Shown here: positions 35,497 through 44,693 of the stretch, one piece after another
Layout: each line of letters starts with the position of its first letter
Position numbering within the stretch: position 1 is the stretch's first letter
NCBI RefSeq assembly: GCF_000746275.1
Contig: NZ_KN050828.1
Span: 599,384-663,383, forward strand
Length of the DNA stretch: 64,000 nucleotides
Source of the DNA: Thermopetrobacter sp. TC1
GTDB taxonomy: Bacteria > Pseudomonadota > Alphaproteobacteria > Rhizobiales > Aestuariivirgaceae
Direction: 5' to 3'
Position numbers and translations under genes: made by a program
The notes under the pieces: generated by a model
The model's input: only the letters and a program-made list of their open reading frames with translations
Told to the model about the DNA's origin: nothing
Database searches by the model: none

Positions 35497-36891
35497 TCAT
35501 CCGCCCAATCCCAGCCACCAGGCGGCAAGGCCGAGGAAGGCGAAGAAACCCACGACATCGGTTACGGTGGTGACGAAGATCGATGAGGCCACCGCCGGGT
35601 CGATGCCCAGCCGGTCCAGCACGATGGGGATGAGAATGCCGGCCAGGGCGGCCGAGATCATGTTCACCACCATGGCGGCGGCGATGATAAGGCCAAGGTC
35701 GTCCATGCCGAACCACCACCAGGCAAAAACGCCCATGATGATGGCGAACAGAAGGCCGTTGAGCAGACCGACGGCGAGTTCGCGGCCGATGACGCGCCAC
35801 ATGTTGGCGCGGCCCAGTTCCCGCGTGGCCAGGGCGCGCACGGCGACGGTCATGGTCTGCGTGCCGGCGTTGCCGCCCATGGAGGCGACGATGGGCATGA
35901 GCACGGCCAGCGCCACCATCTGCTGAATGGTGGCGTCAAACCAGGAAATTACCCAGGAAGCCAGAACCGCCGTGCCCAGGTTGACCAGCAGCCATACGAA
36001 ACGCGAGCGTGTGGTTTCCCAGACGGAGCTGGTGATTTCCTCATCGCGCACACCGGCGAGGGAGAGCATGTCTTCCTCGGCCTCTTCCTCGATGACGTCC
36101 ACGATGTCGTCGATGTAGAGCGAGCCGACCAGACGTCCGGATTCATCGACGACGGGCGCGGAAACGAGATTGTAGTGCTCGAACTGGCGGGCGACGTCCT
36201 CGATGTCGTCGGTGACGCGGAAAATGGCGTCCGGCTCCTCCATGATCTTGGTGATGGGCGTTTCGCGCGGCGTGCGCAAAAGGCGCGCGGTGGTCACCGT
36301 GCCGAGGACGTGAAACCGCGGGTCAACAACGTAGATCTCGAAGAATTCGTCGGGCAGGTCCTCTTCCGTGCGCAGATAGTCGATCACTTCGCCCACCGTC
36401 CAGTGCTCGGGGACGGCGACGAAGTCGGTCTGCATGTAGCGCCCGGCGGTGTCCTCGCCGTATTCGAGGGCGCGCTCGACAACGACCCGCTCCGGCTTTG
36501 GCACGCGGGAAAGGATCTCGCGTTTTTCCTTCTCGTCGAGATCGGCGAGCAGCCAGGCGGCATCATCCGTATCCAGCTTGCGTACGGCACGGGCGATGAC
36601 GCGAATGGGCAGCGCCTCAACGAGCTCATCGCGCACGCCTTCCTCCAGCTCGGTCAGCGCCTCGACGTTGAAGGCGCGGTCGAGCATGTCGATGAGGCGA
36701 ATGCGCTGCTTGGGCGGCAGAAGCTCAATGACGTCGGCAAGATCGGCTTCGTGCAGATCGTGAACCAGGCGCTTCAGCTCATGGATGTCGCCAATATCGA
36801 TGGCATGTTCCACCGCCTCGAGGAACTCCGCGGAAATCGCGCCGTCCTCGTCGCGCACGGGTGGAATATGCAGTGTCTCGCTGCCGGTCAT
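35497..36891 (-). CDS. mgtE: magnesium transporter MgtE
   Basis: Inner-membrane Mg2+ channel/transporter gated by intracellular magnesium. The 464-residue product has the N-terminal superhelical domain (HELKRLVHDLHEADLADVIE), two CBS domains at about 145-275 with acidic Mg2+-sensing residues (including the EEEAEEDML stretch), and five membrane segments from about residue 300. The signature near the pore (MPIVASMGGNAGTQT) is present. It lies 31 bases from the rppH end, tail to tail. No M-box-like leader was recognised. Confidence 0.95.
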   Translation of the reverse strand: MTGSETLHIPPVRDEDGAISAEFLEAVEHAIDIGDIHELKRLVHDLHEADLADVIELLPPKQRIRLIDMLDRAFNVEALTELEEGVRDELVEALPIRVIARAVRKLDTDDAAWLLADLDEKEKREILSRVPKPERVVVERALEYGEDTAGRYMQTDFVAVPEHWTVGEVIDYLRTEEDLPDEFFEIYVVDPRFHVLGTVTTARLLRTPRETPITKIMEEPDAIFRVTDDIEDVARQFEHYNLVSAPVVDESGRLVGSLYIDDIVDVIEEEAEEDMLSLAGVRDEEITSSVWETTRSRFVWLLVNLGTAVLASWVISWFDATIQQMVALAVLMPIVASMGGNAGTQTMTVAVRALATRELGRANMWRVIGRELAVGLLNGLLFAIIMGVFAWWWFGMDDLGLIIAAAMVVNMISAALAGILIPIVLDRLGIDPAVASSIFVTTVTDVVGFFAFLGLAAWWLGLGG

Positions 36892-37007
36892 GAAGCGCCG
36901 CCCTGAATGTCGGTTCGAATCGTATCGGTTGCAGGGTGTTCAAGGTGATCGGCGACGATTCGCCATCGCCAGTGTGGTCGCCTCCGGGGGCTGCAGGCAA
37001 GCCCGGA

Positions 37008-37154
37008 ATGGTGGCGGAAGGGACGGAAGCGACAAAAAAGGACAGCGATGACGCGCTGTCCCGGCCTGGCTTCCGTCTCGGTGATGTCGAAATGGTCCTT
37101 CAGGACCCGGACGATCAGGCAACCGTCATGCAATCACGAAAGGAACTGCCGTGA
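37008..37154 (+). CDS. possible small hydrophilic protein, low confidence
   Basis: A 48-residue frame between mgtE and tRNA-Leu, starting M-V-A-E-G and ending with K-E-L-P. It is charged, has no membrane segment or motif that I recognise, and has only a weak ribosome-binding site (GGA). Its third-codon G/C share, counted by hand, is about two thirds. It could be chance. Confidence 0.25.
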   Translation: MVAEGTEATKKDSDDALSRPGFRLGDVEMVLQDPDDQATVMQSRKELP

Positions 37155-37169
37155 AAAGTGCCTAATGAA

Positions 37170-37256
37170 TGGTGCGGCCGAGAAGACTCGAACTTCCACG
37201 GGTTTTACCCCACAGCGACCTCAACGCTGCGCGTCTACCAATTCCGCCACGGCCGC
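37170..37256 (-). tRNA. tRNA-Leu (anticodon GAG)
   Basis: On the minus strand the 87-base molecule begins GCGGCCGTGGCGGAATTGGT, has an anticodon stem CAGCG/CGCTG around loop TTGAGGT (anticodon GAG, decoding CUC/CUU), a long variable arm as in leucine tRNAs, a T arm with GTTCGAGTC and ends in ACCA. The acceptor stem GCGGCCG pairs with CGGCCGC. The CCA is encoded. Confidence 0.97.
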
Positions 37257-37272
37257 ACTTTTGCCGCCGATT

Positions 37273-37301
37273 GATGTAGGCGGCGCGCTGGTGTTTATCA
37301 A
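37273..37301 (-). promoter_or_regulatory. candidate promoter for tRNA-Leu
   Basis: On the minus strand TTGATA (37296-37301) and TACATC (37273-37278) with a 17-base spacer; the transcript would start a few bases before the tRNA. A GCCGCC/GGCGGC inverted repeat (37263-37284) overlaps the -10 and the leader. Confidence 0.4.
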
Positions 37302-37362
37302 GATTGGCATCGAAAATCAAGACAGGCCCGGTGTTACAAGAAACCGGGCGGGAAGCGCCGTC

Positions 37363-38115
37363 ATGCATGATACGCCTGAGAAACGACGGGATTTTCTCAC
37401 CAGGGCCCTGACACGACTGCGTCGTGAAGAGCCCGTGATTCTGCATCATCTGCCCAGCCTTTCAGACTATGAGCGAACGCTTGCGGCCATGCGCAAGACC
37501 GTTGCGGCGATCCGGGCGGGTGAGGCGCCGGAGCAGGTGTGGTTTCTGGAACATCCGCCGCTGTATACCGCCGGCACCAGCGCGCGCAAGGAAGACCTTC
37601 TTGATCCGGGGCGATTCCCCGTTTACCGCACGGGGCGCGGCGGGCAGTACACCTATCATGGTCCCGGACAGCGGGTGGCCTACGTCATGCTGGACTTGAA
37701 CCGCCGCGGGCGGGATGTGCGGCTGTTCATCGCCGGGCTTGAGCAATGGATCATCGATACCCTGGCGCACTTGGGCGTTCACGGAGAACGGCGGGAGGAT
37801 CGCGTTGGTGTCTGGGTGAGACGAGAGGCGGGCGATGACGCGTGCGAGGAAAAGATTGCGGCCATCGGTGTTCGGGTCTCACACTGGGTGAGCTGGCATG
37901 GCGTGGCGCTGAACGTGGCGCCGGATCTTTCCCACTTTAAGGGGATCGTGCCCTGTGGCATCCGCGATCATGGCGTGACCTCCTTGAAGGCACTGGGCCT
38001 TGATGTTTCGATGGCCGCGGTGGATGCGGCGCTCATACAGGCGTTTTCGGCCTTGTTCGGGCCTCTTGTGTCCGGTGCGGGAGCGTTGCCGGATGTGCGT
38101 GTGGACGGGGTGTGA
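37363..38115 (+). CDS. lipB: octanoyl-[acyl-carrier protein]:protein octanoyltransferase LipB
   Basis: Transfers octanoyl groups from ACP to lipoyl domains in lipoic acid synthesis. The 250-residue product has the conserved [12 protein letters not shown] near residue 88, [17 protein letters not shown] near 165-180 with the catalytic Lys, and [12 protein letters not shown] with the acyl-carrying Cys near residue 197. The ATG at 37363 follows GGAAG; the frame stays open upstream through the tRNA but that region is not coding. It starts 107 bases from the tRNA and is followed by dapB. No lipA is in the window. Confidence 0.93.
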   Translation: MHDTPEKRRDFLTRALTRLRREEPVILHHLPSLSDYERTLAAMRKTVAAIRAGEAPEQVWFLEHPPLYTAGTSARKEDLLDPGRFPVYRTGRGGQYTYHGPGQRVAYVMLDLNRRGRDVRLFIAGLEQWIIDTLAHLGVHGERREDRVGVWVRREAGDDACEEKIAAIGVRVSHWVSWHGVALNVAPDLSHFKGIVPCGIRDHGVTSLKALGLDVSMAAVDAALIQAFSALFGPLVSGAGALPDVRVDGV

Positions 38116-38261
38116 CGCGGCTTGTACCCTCCGTTTGGGGGCATGAGAGGATTTTTTGAACAACTTTCGGCTTTTCAGGCGCACGCTTGCCTGCTATCAC
38201 CCGCAACCGGGCGGTTTAAGCATCTTCCGGTCATTTTCTAGCCATCTGGAGGCGGGAGCGG

Positions 38262-39077
38262 ATGAGCACCTTGAAGCTGGCCGTGGCAGGAGCAGCAGGG
38301 CGCATGGGACGCGCCATCACCCGCGTCGTGCTGGAAACCGAGGGCGTGGAGCTGGCCGGCGGACTGGAGGCCAAGGGTTCGCCGGCGGTGGGGCGTGACA
38401 TGGGTGAGCTGGCCGGTGTCGGGCCGGTGGGCGTTTCTGTGAGTGATGATCCGCTTGCGCTGCTTTCCCGCGTGGATGGCGTCATTGATTTCACCACGCC
38501 GGAGACCACCGTCTATCTGGCCGAGCTGGCCGCGCAGGCTCGCATCATCGATGTCATCGGCACCACGGGCCTTTCCGCCGATCAGGAAAAGGCCATCGAG
38601 GCGGCAGCACGGCATGCGCGCATTGTCAAGGCCGGCAACATGAGCCTGGGTGTTAATCTGCTGGTGGCGCTGACGCGCAAGGTGGCGGCCACCTTGGGGG
38701 TGGAATTCGATATCGAAATCGTGGAGATGCATCATCGCCACAAAGTGGATGCTCCTTCGGGAACAGCGCTCATGCTGGGCCGGGCGGCGGCGGAGGGCCG
38801 GGGAATTCCGCTGGACGACAATGCCATCTACTGCCGCGAAGGCCACACCGGGCCGCGGCCGGAAGGGGCGATCGGCTTTGCCACGTTGCGCGGCGGTTCA
38901 GTGGTGGGCGAGCACACGGTGATCTTCGCCGGGCCTGATGAGACAATCCGCCTGGAACACAGGGCGCAGTCCCGCGAGATCTTCGCCCGCGGGGCAGTGC
39001 GTGCGGCCCTGTGGGCGGCAGAGAAGGCACCGGGGCTCTATTCCATGGCCGATGTGCTGGGCCTCAACGATCTGTAG
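38262..39077 (+). CDS. dapB: 4-hydroxy-tetrahydrodipicolinate reductase
   Basis: NAD(P)H-dependent step in lysine and diaminopimelate synthesis. The 271-residue product has the nucleotide-binding motif [10 protein letters not shown] near residue 8, DFTTPET near 77, and the catalytic [15 protein letters not shown] near residue 153 (His/Lys pair). It ends with [12 protein letters not shown]. It lies 18 bases upstream of gpmA; lysC, another enzyme of this pathway, is at 61 kb. Confidence 0.97.
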   Translation: MSTLKLAVAGAAGRMGRAITRVVLETEGVELAGGLEAKGSPAVGRDMGELAGVGPVGVSVSDDPLALLSRVDGVIDFTTPETTVYLAELAAQARIIDVIGTTGLSADQEKAIEAAARHARIVKAGNMSLGVNLLVALTRKVAATLGVEFDIEIVEMHHRHKVDAPSGTALMLGRAAAEGRGIPLDDNAIYCREGHTGPRPEGAIGFATLRGGSVVGEHTVIFAGPDETIRLEHRAQSREIFARGAVRAALWAAEKAPGLYSMADVLGLNDL

Positions 39078-39094
39078 GGGGGAAGTAGGGGACG

Positions 39095-39775
39095 ATGTCA
39101 CGGACCTTGGTGCTCGTCCGTCACGGACAGAGCGAATGGAACAAGAAGAACCTCTTCACGGGCTGGGCCGATGTGGACCTGACCGAGGAGGGCATCGCCG
39201 AGGCACACAAGGCGGCGCGCCTGCTCAAAGAGAAGGGCATGCATTTTGATGAGGCCTTCACCTCTGATCTCAAGCGCGCTCAGCACACGCTCGACATCAT
39301 TCTTGAAGACCTCGGACAGACGGACATTCCCGTAACCCGCGACAAGGCGATCAACGAGCGGGACTATGGCGATCTCGTCGGCATGAACAAGGATGAGGCG
39401 CGCCGCAAATGGGGCAACGAGCAGGTGCACATCTGGCGGCGCTCCTATGACGTGCGCCCGCCCGGGGGTGAGAGCCTGAAGGATACTGCAGAACGGGCCC
39501 TGCCCTATTTCCGCGAACACATCCTGCCCAAGGTTCTGGCGGGTGAGGATGTTCTGGTCTCGGCGCATGGCAATTCCCTGCGCGCCATCATCATGTGGCT
39601 GGAGAAGCTGACACCGGAACAGGTGCTGAAGCTTGAACTGGCAACGGGTGTGCCCATCGTCTATCACTTCGATGAGAATGGCCGCATCGTGAAGAAGGAA
39701 ATTCTCGGTGCGGAGGATCACGGAGAGGGCTGGACCACCTCCATCCCCGACGGCAAGGGCAGCGCCGGGGCCTGA
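39095..39775 (+). CDS. gpmA: 2,3-bisphosphoglycerate-dependent phosphoglycerate mutase
   Basis: Glycolytic/gluconeogenic enzyme interconverting 3- and 2-phosphoglycerate. The 226-residue product has the phospho-acceptor His in [16 protein letters not shown] near residue 9, the [12 protein letters not shown] motif near 89, and [11 protein letters not shown] near 150 with the second His. The last residues (GKGSAGA) are unusually small and polar. It is cotranscribed with dapB (18-base gap) and followed by a terminator. Confidence 0.96.
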   Translation: MSRTLVLVRHGQSEWNKKNLFTGWADVDLTEEGIAEAHKAARLLKEKGMHFDEAFTSDLKRAQHTLDIILEDLGQTDIPVTRDKAINERDYGDLVGMNKDEARRKWGNEQVHIWRRSYDVRPPGGESLKDTAERALPYFREHILPKVLAGEDVLVSAHGNSLRAIIMWLEKLTPEQVLKLELATGVPIVYHFDENGRIVKKEILGAEDHGEGWTTSIPDGKGSAGA

Positions 39776-39836
39776 GCTTTTCTCCCCCGCCCAAAAAGGG
39801 CGTTCAGAATCAATTTGTCTTCAGGGCTGGGCCGTG

Positions 39837-39868
39837 GCCGCTTGCCTTGTGCAAGCGGCGGGTTTTTT
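39837..39868 (+). terminator. Rho-independent terminator after gpmA
   Basis: A perfect 9-bp stem GCCGCTTGC/GCAAGCGGC around CTTGT, followed by GGG and six T residues. It closes the dapB-gpmA unit and separates it from the convergent TRAP transporter operon. Confidence 0.85.
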
Positions 39869-39874
39869 GCGCCT

Positions 39875-41149
39875 TCACATGAGGCGGAAGGGAATGAACA
39901 GGGCGAGCTGCGGCCAGAACCAGAGCAGCGCGGCCGTGCCGAGCAGAATGAGAATGAAGGGCCAGACGCCGCGCACCACCTCCCACAGCGATGAGCGGGC
40001 AACCGCCTGAATGACGAAGAGATTGAGCCCCACCGGCGGGGGGATGAGGGCGGGTTCGATCATGACCACGAAGAAGATGCCGAACCAGATGGGGTCGATC
40101 ATCATGTGCTCCAGCGAGGGATAGAGCACCGGGGCCATGATCAGCAGCATGGAGAGGGATTCGAGAACGAAGCCCATGACAAGGAGCACCAGGCCGACCA
40201 TGAGCACGAACAGGGCCGGCTCGGATATGTGACCGGCGATCCAGAGCGAGATTTCCTGCGGCAGGCGGTAGAGGGTGATGGCCTTGCCGAAAAGCTTGGC
40301 GCCGGCAACGATGAGGAAGATGGTGACGGTGGTTTTCATGGAGGCTTCCACCGCCTCGCGCAGTTTCTCCCATGTCATGCGGCGCATGGCGAAAACGATG
40401 ATCAGGGAGACGAAAAAGCCGATGCCGGCGCTTTCCGAGGGTGTGAACCAGCCGGCGTAGATGCCGCCAATGACGATGGCGGCAAGCAACACCGTGGGCA
40501 GGGCTTTCAATGTCGCTGTCTTGCGCTCCTGCCAGGTCGCCCTGGGCACGGGGCGGTAGGTGGGCGAGAAGCGCGCGTGAATCATGGCATAAACAATGAA
40601 GAGCGCCGCCAGGAACAGGCCGGGGCCAATACCGGCGAGGAAGAGCTGCACGATGCTTTCCTCGGTGATCACGCCATAGAGAATCATCGGGATTGACGGC
40701 GGAATGAGAATGCCCAGCGTGCCGCCCGCCGCCAGCAGCCCGAGAACGAAGGAGCGCTCATAACCGCGTTTGGTCATCTCCTGAATGGCCACGGTGCCGA
40801 TGGTGGCGGCGGTGGCCACGGAAGAGCCGGAAATGGCGGCAAAAATGGCGCAGGAGATGATGGTGGCCACCCCCAGCCCGCCAGGCCAGTGCCCCACCCA
40901 GCTCTGCACGGCGGAAAAGAGATCGGAGCCGATGCCGCCACGCAGCAGAATGTTGCTCATCAGCAGAAACAGCGGCACCGCAAGCAGGATGAAGCTGTCC
41001 ATGGAGGAAAACAGCGCCTGCGGCACCATGACGGGCGAAAAGCCGCCGAAAATGAGCAGGACGAGGCCAAGCCCGCCCAGCGTGAAGGCCACGGGCACGC
41101 GCAAGATAAGCAGCACGAACAGGGCGAGAAGGATGAGCAGGGTGGTCAT
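39875..41149 (-). CDS. dctM: TRAP transporter large permease subunit (DctM family)
   Basis: Large membrane component of a tripartite ATP-independent periplasmic transporter, driving uptake by ion gradient. The 424-residue product is highly hydrophobic with about 12 predicted helices; it has the family-like GSSVATAATIGTVAIQEM, GTLGILIPPSIPMILYGV and EPALIPPPVGLNLFVIQ segments. It starts at the ATG at 41149 (GGATAGGG upstream). It is the last gene of the dctP-dctQ-dctM operon on the minus strand, 8 bases after dctQ. The substrate is not evident from sequence. Confidence 0.93.
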   Translation of the reverse strand: MTTLLILLALFVLLILRVPVAFTLGGLGLVLLIFGGFSPVMVPQALFSSMDSFILLAVPLFLLMSNILLRGGIGSDLFSAVQSWVGHWPGGLGVATIISCAIFAAISGSSVATAATIGTVAIQEMTKRGYERSFVLGLLAAGGTLGILIPPSIPMILYGVITEESIVQLFLAGIGPGLFLAALFIVYAMIHARFSPTYRPVPRATWQERKTATLKALPTVLLAAIVIGGIYAGWFTPSESAGIGFFVSLIIVFAMRRMTWEKLREAVEASMKTTVTIFLIVAGAKLFGKAITLYRLPQEISLWIAGHISEPALFVLMVGLVLLVMGFVLESLSMLLIMAPVLYPSLEHMMIDPIWFGIFFVVMIEPALIPPPVGLNLFVIQAVARSSLWEVVRGVWPFILILLGTAALLWFWPQLALFIPFRLM

Positions 41150-41157
41150 GGGCGGCC

Positions 41158-41670
41158 CTATCCTGAACGTGCACCGTCTTGCTGCGGGCTGGCGCCCGGC
41201 AGCCAGAGTTTCACAAGCTCCGTGACGGCCTGCAGGAAGAGCAGGCCGAAACCGATGGGAATGGCGCTTTCCGTCATCCACTTGGGCACGGCGAGCATGG
41301 TGGAGGTGTGGCGTCCGAGCTGGATGGATTCGATGACGATGGCGGTGCCGTACCAGACGCTGACGGCGGAGAAGACGGCGACGATGACAAAGGTGAGGCT
41401 TTCCAGCAGGCGGCGGCGGGTCGGGCGGCCTTCAACGGGAATGATCTCCACCAGAATGAGCTCGCGGCGCTTGAGAACATGAGCGGCGGCGAGATAGACG
41501 GCCCAGACCTGGGTGAAACGGGCCACTTCATCCACCCAGATAGTGGGGCTGTTGAAGACCTTGCGGGTGATCACCTCCCAGGTGACCATCAGGCCGATGG
41601 CAAAGAACATCCACGCCGCCAGACGCGCAGCAAGGGCGCTGATGCGATCTATCCGGGACAGCATCCTCAT
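41158..41670 (-). CDS. dctQ: TRAP transporter small permease subunit (DctQ family)
   Basis: Small membrane component of the TRAP transporter. The 170-residue product has about four membrane segments; the VTWEVITRKVFNSPTIWVDEVARF motif at residues 29-52 is typical of DctQ. AAAGGAAA precedes the ATG. It lies between dctP (125 bases away) and dctM (8 bases away). Confidence 0.9.
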   Translation of the reverse strand: MRMLSRIDRISALAARLAAWMFFAIGLMVTWEVITRKVFNSPTIWVDEVARFTQVWAVYLAAAHVLKRRELILVEIIPVEGRPTRRRLLESLTFVIVAVFSAVSVWYGTAIVIESIQLGRHTSTMLAVPKWMTESAIPIGFGLLFLQAVTELVKLWLPGASPQQDGARSG

Positions 41671-41794
41671 GCCGGATTTCCTTTCATGAACGCCGCCAGG
41701 AGAGTGCGCGGGGCGCCGATGAGACTTTCGCCTTCCCCGGCGCCCCGCAGCAGGATCATTCACACAGAGAACGCGATCACGCCGGAAGCGCCGA

Positions 41795-42784
41795 TCACAG
41801 CTTGCCTGCCATGTCCACGAGCTTGCGGCCCAGCTCGCCGGCGTTCTTGATGTAGGCATCGACAACCGGGCGGGTGGCCTTGCGCCACTTGTCACGCTCT
41901 TCCTCGGTTAAGTCGATGACCTTGATCTTCGGGCGGATGTCTTCCAGCGCCTGGTTCTCGATGGCGTTCATCTTGTCGCGCAGCTCCTTTTCCACCCGGC
42001 GCGCCGCGGTCATGATGATCTTGCGGTGTTCAGGCTTGAGCCCCTGCCAGACCTTCTCGTTGATGATGACGATGAACTCGATGTCGGCATGGCGGGGGAG
42101 GGGGAGATAGTCCATCACCTCATAGAGCTTGCGTGATTTCACCGCCGTGATGCCGGTCATGCCGGCGTCCACCGCACCGCGCTGATAGGCGAGAAACTGC
42201 TTAGAGCCGCTCATGAGCACGGGCGAGCCGCCAAGAACCTTGACCGTCTCGCCGATGGTCTTGCCAAAGACGCGGACCTTTAAGCCCTTCATGTCCTCGG
42301 GCAGGCGGATGGGCTTCTTCTTGGACAGCACGATGGCCTGACCGAAAGCCTGCCACCACAGAACACGCGCGCCCGTGTTCAGAATGGCCTCATCCAGCGC
42401 CTTGCGGATGGGAGACTCGGGCGCTGTGGCCTTTTTCACCTTCTCCTGGCTGTCGAACATGAAGGGGACATAGAAGATGTCCACGGCCGGGATGGTGCCG
42501 GCGAAACGCGTGAGTGAGGCGATGCCCATCTCGATGGCGCCGGAGGAGACCGCCTGCGGCACCTCCTTGTCCTTGTAGAGCTGGGCGGAGGGGTAGATCT
42601 CGATCTTGATCTCGCCGTTGGTCTTGGCCTCCACCTCCTTCTTGAAATCGAGCATGTTCTGCCCGAGGTGGTGCTTGATGGGCAGCTGCAGGGTCACGCG
42701 CAGAACCGTCTCGGCCTGCGCCATCACCGCCTGACCGGCAATGGCAGCGGCGGCCAGCAATCCCAGCATGGTGCGTCTGATCAT
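41795..42784 (-). CDS. dctP: TRAP transporter solute-binding protein (DctP family)
   Basis: Periplasmic receptor of the TRAP transporter. The 329-residue product has a signal peptide (MIRRTMLGLLAAAAIAGQAVMAQA, split over residues 1-24), then VTLQLPIKHHLGQNMLDF and the DctP-type core: GEIKIEIYPSAQL, LKVRVFGKTIGETVKVLGG and the EFIVIINEKVWQGL segment. GGGGAGGAG precedes the ATG by about 8 bases. It is first in the operon. The binding pocket (FGQAIVLSKKK, W-W-Q) hints at a carboxylate ligand, but the substrate is unknown. Confidence 0.92.
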   Translation of the reverse strand: MIRRTMLGLLAAAAIAGQAVMAQAETVLRVTLQLPIKHHLGQNMLDFKKEVEAKTNGEIKIEIYPSAQLYKDKEVPQAVSSGAIEMGIASLTRFAGTIPAVDIFYVPFMFDSQEKVKKATAPESPIRKALDEAILNTGARVLWWQAFGQAIVLSKKKPIRLPEDMKGLKVRVFGKTIGETVKVLGGSPVLMSGSKQFLAYQRGAVDAGMTGITAVKSRKLYEVMDYLPLPRHADIEFIVIINEKVWQGLKPEHRKIIMTAARRVEKELRDKMNAIENQALEDIRPKIKVIDLTEEERDKWRKATRPVVDAYIKNAGELGRKLVDMAGKL

Positions 42785-42848
42785 GAGTTTCTCCTCCCCG
42801 GACCTGACCCGTCCGTTGTGCGTCTTCCCTCATGTGCCCCCTTGCGGG

Positions 42849-42878
42849 ATTAAAGGACGGATACGGGGCAAAGGTCAA
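42849..42878 (-). promoter_or_regulatory. sigma70-type promoter for the dctPQM operon
   Basis: On the minus strand TTGACC (42873-42878), an 18-base spacer and TTTAAT (42849-42854), which match the consensus at 5 of 6 positions each. The predicted start is near 42842, about 58 bases before the dctP ATG. Confidence 0.6.
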
Positions 42879-42921
42879 CCATCCTTGCCACTTTCGGCGC
42901 AGATGGCCCGGATCCATGGAA

Positions 42922-42936
42922 GGATGGACTCCATCC
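42922..42936 (-). promoter_or_regulatory. candidate operator palindrome upstream of dctP
   Basis: GGATGGA-C-TCCATCC is a perfect 15-base palindrome about 80-95 bases upstream of the predicted start of the TRAP operon, in the gap before pyruvate kinase. It may bind a regulator, but no regulator gene is adjacent. Confidence 0.35.
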
Positions 42937-42989
42937 ATCGGGGCGGAAAAGACCATGGCCGGGGATGAAAAGGTCTTCGCTTCTTTGTG

Positions 42990-44456
42990 TCAGAGAAGGC
43001 GGGGCTCGGTTTCCTCGGTGATCTCACGGGCCATGGCGGGGGTTACGTCGGCGATGCGCAGCATGTTGGTGGCGCCGGGGGTGCCCAGGGGCACGCCGCA
43101 GGTGATGAGGACGCGATCACCAATCTGGGCGAATTCCTCGCGGTAGGCAATGCTGCAGGCGCGATCCACCATGTCATCGAGATCGCGGGGGTCATCGGTG
43201 AGCACGCAATGCAGCCCCCAGGCAATGGAGAGGCGACGGGCCGTTTCCACCCGGGGAGACAAGGCAATGATGGGCACGGCCGGCCGCTCGCGAGAAATGC
43301 GCAAGCCCGTGGAGCCGGAAGAGGTGTAGCTGACGATGCAGGCCACGCGCAGGGTTTCGGCGATGGTGCGGGCGGCGGCGGAGATGGCATCGGCGGTGGT
43401 GGGCTCAGGACGGGTCTCCAGCTGGCCGGAGATGATGGTGCGATAATTGGGATCGCTTTCCACGTTCTGGGCGATGCGATCCATGGTGAGCACCGCCTCC
43501 TCCGGCCATTTGCCGGCGGCGGATTCGGCACTGAGCATCACGGCATCGGCGCCTTCGAAGACGGCGGTGGCCACGTCCGAGACCTCCGCCCGGGTGGGCG
43601 AGGGATTTTCGATCATCGATTCGAGCATCTGGGTGGCGATGACCACGGGCTTGCCGGCCTTGCGGGCGGCGCGGGTGATGCGCTTCTGCCAGCCGGGGAC
43701 GGATTCCAGCGGCAGCTCCACGCCGAGATCGCCACGGGCGACCATGAGAGCATCGGAGAGTTCGATGATCTCGCGCAGGCAGCGCAAGGCGGAAGGCTTT
43801 TCGATCTTGGCCAGAACACCGGCGCGGCCGCGGATGCGCTTGCGGGCGGCGGCAACATCATCCGGCCGCTGCACGAAGGACAGGGCGATCCAGTCCACCC
43901 CCAGCTCACAGGCGGCATCAAGATCGGCCTTGTCCTTCTCGGTCATGGCCGAGAGAGGCACCACGGTATCGGGCAGGTTCACACCCTTGCGGGAGGAAAG
44001 CTCGCCGCCGTAGATGACGCGGGTGACGATGCGGCCGGGCTCGACGCTTTTCACGGCGAGACGGATGAGCCCGTCATTGAGCAGGAGCTGATCGCCGGGA
44101 CGCACGGCGGTGAAGATTTCCGGATGCGGCAGATAGACGCGATGTTCATCGCCAGGCGTGGGATCGTCATCGAGGACGAATTCCTGTTCGGGTTTCAGGA
44201 GCACAGGCTCGTTGGCGAATTCCCCGATGCGCAGCTTGGGGCCCTGCAGATCCACGAGGATGCCAATGGGGCGATTGTAACGGGCCTCGATGCGGCGGAT
44301 GATGGCATGATATTCCCGCAGCATCTCGTGGGTGGAGTGGCTCATGTTGATGCGAAAGGCATCCGCTCCGGCCAGAAAGAGCGTTTCCACCATGGCCTCG
44401 GTGCTGGACGACGGCCCCAGTGTGGCCAGGATCTTGACATTGCGTTCCCGTCTCAC
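42990..44456 (-). CDS. pyk: pyruvate kinase
   Basis: Glycolytic enzyme making pyruvate and ATP from phosphoenolpyruvate. The 488-residue product begins RNVKILATLGPSSS and has FRINMSHS, the Mg/K-binding LVDLQGPKLRIG, the active-site Lys region KIEKPSALRCL and MVARGDLGVELPLE, and the VATQML-type ADP site IATQMLESMI. The C-terminal domain (from about 355) is the effector region. It is on the same strand as the TRAP operon, separated by 205 bases. One pyk gene is seen here. Confidence 0.96.
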   Translation of the reverse strand: MRRERNVKILATLGPSSSTEAMVETLFLAGADAFRINMSHSTHEMLREYHAIIRRIEARYNRPIGILVDLQGPKLRIGEFANEPVLLKPEQEFVLDDDPTPGDEHRVYLPHPEIFTAVRPGDQLLLNDGLIRLAVKSVEPGRIVTRVIYGGELSSRKGVNLPDTVVPLSAMTEKDKADLDAACELGVDWIALSFVQRPDDVAAARKRIRGRAGVLAKIEKPSALRCLREIIELSDALMVARGDLGVELPLESVPGWQKRITRAARKAGKPVVIATQMLESMIENPSPTRAEVSDVATAVFEGADAVMLSAESAAGKWPEEAVLTMDRIAQNVESDPNYRTIISGQLETRPEPTTADAISAAARTIAETLRVACIVSYTSSGSTGLRISRERPAVPIIALSPRVETARRLSIAWGLHCVLTDDPRDLDDMVDRACSIAYREEFAQIGDRVLITCGVPLGTPGATNMLRIADVTPAMAREITEETEPRLL

Positions 44457-44693
44457 GGCTCCCCTCTTACAGTCCCCGATGTTTTCTTCCTTCCCCGTCT
44501 TGGTGTGCGCGTTGCGCTCATGGTTCCGGATCCGCTCATAAAAGGTCCGGCCCGATCATCATGAACGCGCATGATGCGCAAGGCTTCGTCTGGGCATTGC
44601 CCCTCACGCCGAATAGGCCTGCATGCCTGCCCTGCCATCCCGATCACGGGATGATCACCATTAGCCGGTGCCCGGATCCGTCCCCTTAAGGGC

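Noticed and set aside
36892-37169. Mg-responsive riboswitch before mgtE
   Set aside because: No conserved M-box-like architecture was recognisable upstream of mgtE; the gap mainly holds the tRNA-Leu 3' side and a doubtful small frame.
42987-44564. Open frame of about 525 codons on the plus strand, antisense to pyruvate kinase
   Set aside because: Low-complexity Gly/His/Asp-rich product typical of antisense shadows; the pyk gene on the other strand is unmistakable.
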